Source: an uncultured Verrucomicrobiota bacterium
Lineage (GTDB): Bacteria; Verrucomicrobiota; Kiritimatiellia; RFP12; UBA1067
Length of the DNA: 16,858 nucleotides
Assembly (NCBI GenBank): GCA_946628745.1
Contig: CAMOXA010000013.1
Location: 1 to 16,858, forward strand
Direction of reading: 5' to 3'
The translations under genes were made by a program, and so were the position numbers. This document shows, in pieces, positions 14,294 to 16,858 of the stretch (position 1 is its first letter; each line of letters begins with the position of its first letter). The notes under the pieces were generated by a model. The model made no database searches, was not told the DNA's origin, and was given only the letters and a program-made list of their open reading frames with translations.

Positions 14294-15147
14294 CGCCCGG
14301 CGACATCGAAAAGCGCGCCCGCATCGTGCGGGGCGTCAGAGGCTTTTTCGACGGTCTCGGGTTTGTCGAGGTCGAAACGCCGGTCAGGATCGACGCCCCG
14401 GCGCCCGAGTGCCACATCGATTGTCCGCCGGTCGCCACCGGAGGATTCCTTCGCGCGTCCCCCGAACTTCAGATGAAAAAGCTTCTTGCGCTCGGCATGG
14501 ACCGCATCTACCAGATCGGTCCCTGCTTTCGCGATGGCGAGAAGGGCTCGCGGCACAATCCCGAATTCACGATGATCGAGTGGTACCGCCGCGAGGCCGG
14601 ATATCTAGACATAGCCGACGACCTCGAGGCGCTCCTCGCGCGGCTGGGCGGCATAGGCGGCCTTGCGCCCCTTGGCGAAAAACCTGCCCTCCGTCTCGGC
14701 GTGCGCGAGGCCTACCGCCGCTACGCGGGTTGGGACCCGTGGACGTCGTGGGACCAGGACCGCTTCGACTATGACATGGCCGTGAAAATCGAACCCGCAC
14801 TGAAGGAGACCGGCGGCGGCGTGTTCCTCATCGATTATCCCGTCCAGGCGGCTTCGCTGGCGCTTGTGCGCGACGGCTCCGCCGAACGCTGGGAGTTCTA
14901 CTGGGACGGCGTCGAACTCGCCAATTGCTTCAGCGAGCTTTGCGACGGCGCCGAACAGTTGCGGAGGTTTGAAGCGGCCCGTGAAGAGCGTAGGACGCTT
15001 GGCGAGGCCGACTACCCGATCGACGGCGAATTCATCGCAATGGTTCCGGCGATGCACCGCGCGGCAGGAGTGGCGCTTGGCGTGGACAGGCTTGTCATGT
15101 GCCTTTTGGGCCTGCACACCATAGACGAAGCGAGGATCGCGCCATGA
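14290..15147 (+). CDS. epmA: EpmA-like elongation factor P lysine-lysyltransferase (GenX/PoxA family)
   Basis: The 285-residue product is a class II lysyl-tRNA-synthetase-like protein without the anticodon-binding domain. Motif 1 is FFDGLGFVEVETPV (19-32). Motif 2 spans RASPELQMKKLLALG (55-69), IYQIGPCFRDGEKG and HNPEFTMIEWYR (89-100). Motif 3 is GVALGVDRLVMCLLG (260-274). GVELANCFSEL (207-217) matches the EpmA segment GIELANGFHEL. Family members attach lysine (in E. coli, (R)-beta-lysine made by EpmB) to a conserved lysine of EF-P. It is shorter than the 325-residue E. coli enzyme, mainly between about 150 and 180 and at the N-terminus. Neither efp nor epmB is in the window. Four-base overlaps with both neighbours indicate translational coupling. 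Full LysRS is excluded by the missing N-terminal domain. Confidence 0.9.
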   Translation: MTPGDIEKRARIVRGVRGFFDGLGFVEVETPVRIDAPAPECHIDCPPVATGGFLRASPELQMKKLLALGMDRIYQIGPCFRDGEKGSRHNPEFTMIEWYRREAGYLDIADDLEALLARLGGIGGLAPLGEKPALRLGVREAYRRYAGWDPWTSWDQDRFDYDMAVKIEPALKETGGGVFLIDYPVQAASLALVRDGSAERWEFYWDGVELANCFSELCDGAEQLRRFEAAREERRTLGEADYPIDGEFIAMVPAMHRAAGVALGVDRLVMCLLGLHTIDEARIAP

Positions 15148-15902
15148 TTGAGCTGTTCGACACCCATGCGCATTTCGAGGGCGGGGCTGGCGAAACCGCG
15201 GCATTGCTCGAGAGGGCTTTTGCCGAAGGCGTGACGAGAGTCGCGGCGATCGGCGGCAGCGAACGGCTGAACGCAGGCGTCGCGCTGGCCGCCGCGCTCT
15301 CTTCGGAACATTCCGGCCCGGCCGGCGGTTACCCTGTGGTCTACAAGGCTCTCGGCTGGGATCGCGACCAGATCGGCCGCGATTTGCCGGACCTCGATTT
15401 CACCGGCGTGTCGGCTGTTGGCGAAATCGGCCTCGACTATCACTATTCGCCCGAAACGCGCCTCGCCCAGATGGAATTGATGGGCCGCCAGCTTGAACAG
15501 GCCGCCCGCCTGAGCCTGCCCGTGATTATACATACGCGCGAGGCCGACGACGACACTCTCGGCCTTTTGAGGGAGATTCCTTCGCGCGGGATCATCCATT
15601 CTTTCACCGGCTCGCCGGGCTTCTGCAGACAGCTTCTGGATCTCGGCTTTTATATATCCATATCCGGCATAGTGACCTTTCGCGCGGCGGACAACGTGCG
15701 CGAAACCGCGCTGGTCATCCCCGACGACAGGCTGCTGATCGAGACCGATACGCCTTACCTCGCGCCGGTGCCTAAGCGCGGCACGGCCAACGAACCGGCA
15801 TTCGTGGCCCATACCGCCGCTTTCCTCGCCAGGTTGCGCGGGACGTCGCTCGAAGATCTCGCCAGGCTCGCGACGGCGAATGCGCTGGAGGTGTTCGGAT
15901 GA
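15144..15902 (+). CDS. TatD family metal-dependent hydrolase (DNase)
   Basis: The 252-residue TIM-barrel protein has the TatD metal ligands: H8 and H10 in FDTHAHFE, E94 in AVGEIGLDYHY, H130 in PVIIHTREADDD, H152 in IIHSFTGSP, and D202 in LIETDTPYLAP. Family members are cytoplasmic 3'-5' exonucleases or endonucleases linked to DNA repair and turnover, and some act as D-aminoacyl-tRNA deacylases. The usual 'GxHPH' segment is replaced here by ALGWDRDQ (69-76), which is unusual and could change specificity. ATG at 15144 overlaps the epmA stop (ATGA) and gives the standard short N-terminus. An upstream in-frame ATG at 15099 would add 15 residues inside epmA and is less likely. It overlaps the dus gene by four bases. 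Confidence 0.9.
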   Translation: MIELFDTHAHFEGGAGETAALLERAFAEGVTRVAAIGGSERLNAGVALAAALSSEHSGPAGGYPVVYKALGWDRDQIGRDLPDLDFTGVSAVGEIGLDYHYSPETRLAQMELMGRQLEQAARLSLPVIIHTREADDDTLGLLREIPSRGIIHSFTGSPGFCRQLLDLGFYISISGIVTFRAADNVRETALVIPDDRLLIETDTPYLAPVPKRGTANEPAFVAHTAAFLARLRGTSLEDLARLATANALEVFG

Positions 15903-16780
15903 TTCTCGCGCCGTTGCGCGGCGTGACGATACGCTGCTTCCGCGCGACATTTGCAGCGCAGATACGCGAGGCGGGTTTTACCGAGGCCGTGACGCCGTTC
16001 GTATCCGCCAACGCGGGTGTCGATCCCGTCAAAGACCGTGAATTGCGTCCGCTTGAAGGCGGCGGGGAGCCAGTGGCGCTCACGCCGCAATTCATCGGCA
16101 AAGATCCGCAGGCTCTCCGCCAGTGCCTGCTGAAAATCAAAGCGGCAGGCTATGCGAGGGCCGATCTCAACTGCGGCTGCCCGTTCCCGATGGTTCGCAA
16201 CAAGGGCCGCGGCAGCGGACTTCTGAAAACGCCTGATGTTCTGCGGCGGATGCTTGAAGCCGGATGCGAGGCGATGGGTCCCGGAGCGTTTTCGGTCAAG
16301 GCCCGGATCGGCGTCGACAGGCCTGACGAGTTGCTGGCGCTCATGCCGCTGCTGAACAATTTCCCTCTCAGGCACCTTGCAGTCCACGCCAGAACCGCGC
16401 GGCAGATGTACGACGGGGCTTGCAACCTCGCGGCTTTTCGCGATGTGCTCGATGTCGCGAAAATGCCTGTCGTGTACAATGGCGATGTCGCTTTGCCTCT
16501 GGACCGGCAAAACGTCGCTTTCGCCAAAGTCCACGACGTGATGGTCGGCCGCGGATTCGTTCGCAGCCTTGCCGGGCGCGAAGACGCGGCGGATTTGCTG
16601 CGCAGGTATGTCGAAGCGTCGCTCGACGAACTGCATGCCGACCGGCCAGTTCTCGGTCGCATGAAGGAGCTGCTTTCGTACTGGAAGGACTTCCCTCGCT
16701 GGCGGCGCCGCTGGCAGGTCGCCAAGATGGCGCGCTCAACGCCGGAACTTCTGCTTGCCGTGGCGGACCGTAGCTGTTAG
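15899..16780 (+). CDS. tRNA-dihydrouridine synthase, DusC-like
   Basis: The 293-residue FMN-dependent TIM-barrel enzyme starts directly at the first strand (MILAPLRGVTIRCFR), as DusC does. Conserved parts are LTPQFIGKDP (61-70), ADLNCGCPFPMV (88-99, catalytic C94), GRGSGLLKTPDVL (103-115), FSVKARIG (131-138, K134 for FMN), LAVHARTARQMYDG (160-173), VVYNGDV (191-197) and VMVGRGF (214-220). The segment RMKELLSYW near the C-terminus resembles RIKQWLSYL of E. coli DusC, so a DusC-like tRNA-binding domain is likely. Dus enzymes reduce particular tRNA uridines with NADPH. DusC acts on U16 in E. coli, but the position here is inference. The start overlaps the TatD stop (ATGA), completing a coupled epmA-tatD-dus run. 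Confidence 0.9.
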   Translation: MILAPLRGVTIRCFRATFAAQIREAGFTEAVTPFVSANAGVDPVKDRELRPLEGGGEPVALTPQFIGKDPQALRQCLLKIKAAGYARADLNCGCPFPMVRNKGRGSGLLKTPDVLRRMLEAGCEAMGPGAFSVKARIGVDRPDELLALMPLLNNFPLRHLAVHARTARQMYDGACNLAAFRDVLDVAKMPVVYNGDVALPLDRQNVAFAKVHDVMVGRGFVRSLAGREDAADLLRRYVEASLDELHADRPVLGRMKELLSYWKDFPRWRRRWQVAKMARSTPELLLAVADRSC

Positions 16781-16788
16781 CGGGTATC

Positions 16789-16858
16789 ATGGCACTTTCG
16801 AGTGCGTTCGGTCTTGTCGGCGGATCCCGCTTCGCGCGCTACCGCGACTTTGTCCGTC
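16789..16858 (+). CDS. 5' end of an unidentified gene, cut by the window edge
   Basis: An ATG eight bases after the dus stop opens a frame that runs to the window end, giving 23 residues (MALSSAFGLVGG, then SRFARYRDFVR). The same strand, close spacing and lack of stops suggest a real gene, but there is no clear Shine-Dalgarno. The RYRDFVR stretch faintly recalls the N-terminus of ABC1/UbiB-type kinases, which is too little for an assignment. Confidence 0.4.
   Translation, partial: MALSSAFGLVGGSRFARYRDFVR

Noticed and set aside
1..16858. CRISPR arrays, tRNA genes, insertion sequences, phage genes or attachment sites
   Set aside because: I saw no direct-repeat/spacer pattern, cloverleaf-like segment, transposase, integrase or phage structural gene. 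Nearly all bases are covered by ordinary coding genes in one direction.

Overview
This is a GC-rich, densely packed bacterial segment with every recognisable gene on the + strand: 13 complete genes and two cut by the window edges. There is no RNA gene, insertion sequence, CRISPR array, or gene-free stretch longer than 55 bases. The host is probably an uncultured member of the PVC superphylum, perhaps Kiritimatiellota or Lentisphaerota. This is inferred from a Tat-exported Gfo/Idh/MocA oxidoreductase, a secreted DUF4886-GH78 fusion and the GC-rich codon use, and no marker in the window proves it.

Layout. (1) 1-1207, housekeeping: the 3' end of purC, then ybaB and recR. (2) 1213-2205: a MalK/UgpC-type sugar-importer ATPase without permeases beside it. 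(3) 2249-8066: three genes joined by 4-base stop/start overlaps, encoding a secreted SGNH-like (DUF4886) plus GH78 alpha-L-rhamnosidase-type fusion, a secreted alkaline phosphatase, and a YibE/F membrane protein. (4) 8115-9482: an M18 aminopeptidase behind an AT-rich 48-base gap that holds a TATAAT box and a perfect palindrome. (5) 9506-12321: two Gfo/Idh/MocA oxidoreductases, one cytoplasmic and one with a Tat signal. (6) 12328-16780: rsmE (rRNA methylation), a Methyltransf_32-type methyltransferase, an EpmA-like EF-P lysyltransferase, a TatD-family nuclease and a DusC-like tRNA dihydrouridine synthase, in tight order with three ATGA overlaps. A truncated gene starts at 16789.

How the genes may work together. 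Block 3 looks like a module for removing rhamnose, ester and phosphate groups from glycans outside the cytoplasm. The upstream ATPase and the downstream oxidoreductases could serve uptake and conversion of the released sugars. Block 6 is largely a translation-machinery modification cassette (rRNA, EF-P, tRNA). I found no convincing intrinsic terminator, so long read-through transcripts with internal promoters are plausible.

Nothing here is clearly a wholly new system. The best leads are the esterase-like/GH78 fusion coupled to a phosphatase and YibE/F, the near-leaderless promoter with an embedded palindrome, the matching A/C-rich leaders before two genes, and the compact translation-modification operon.
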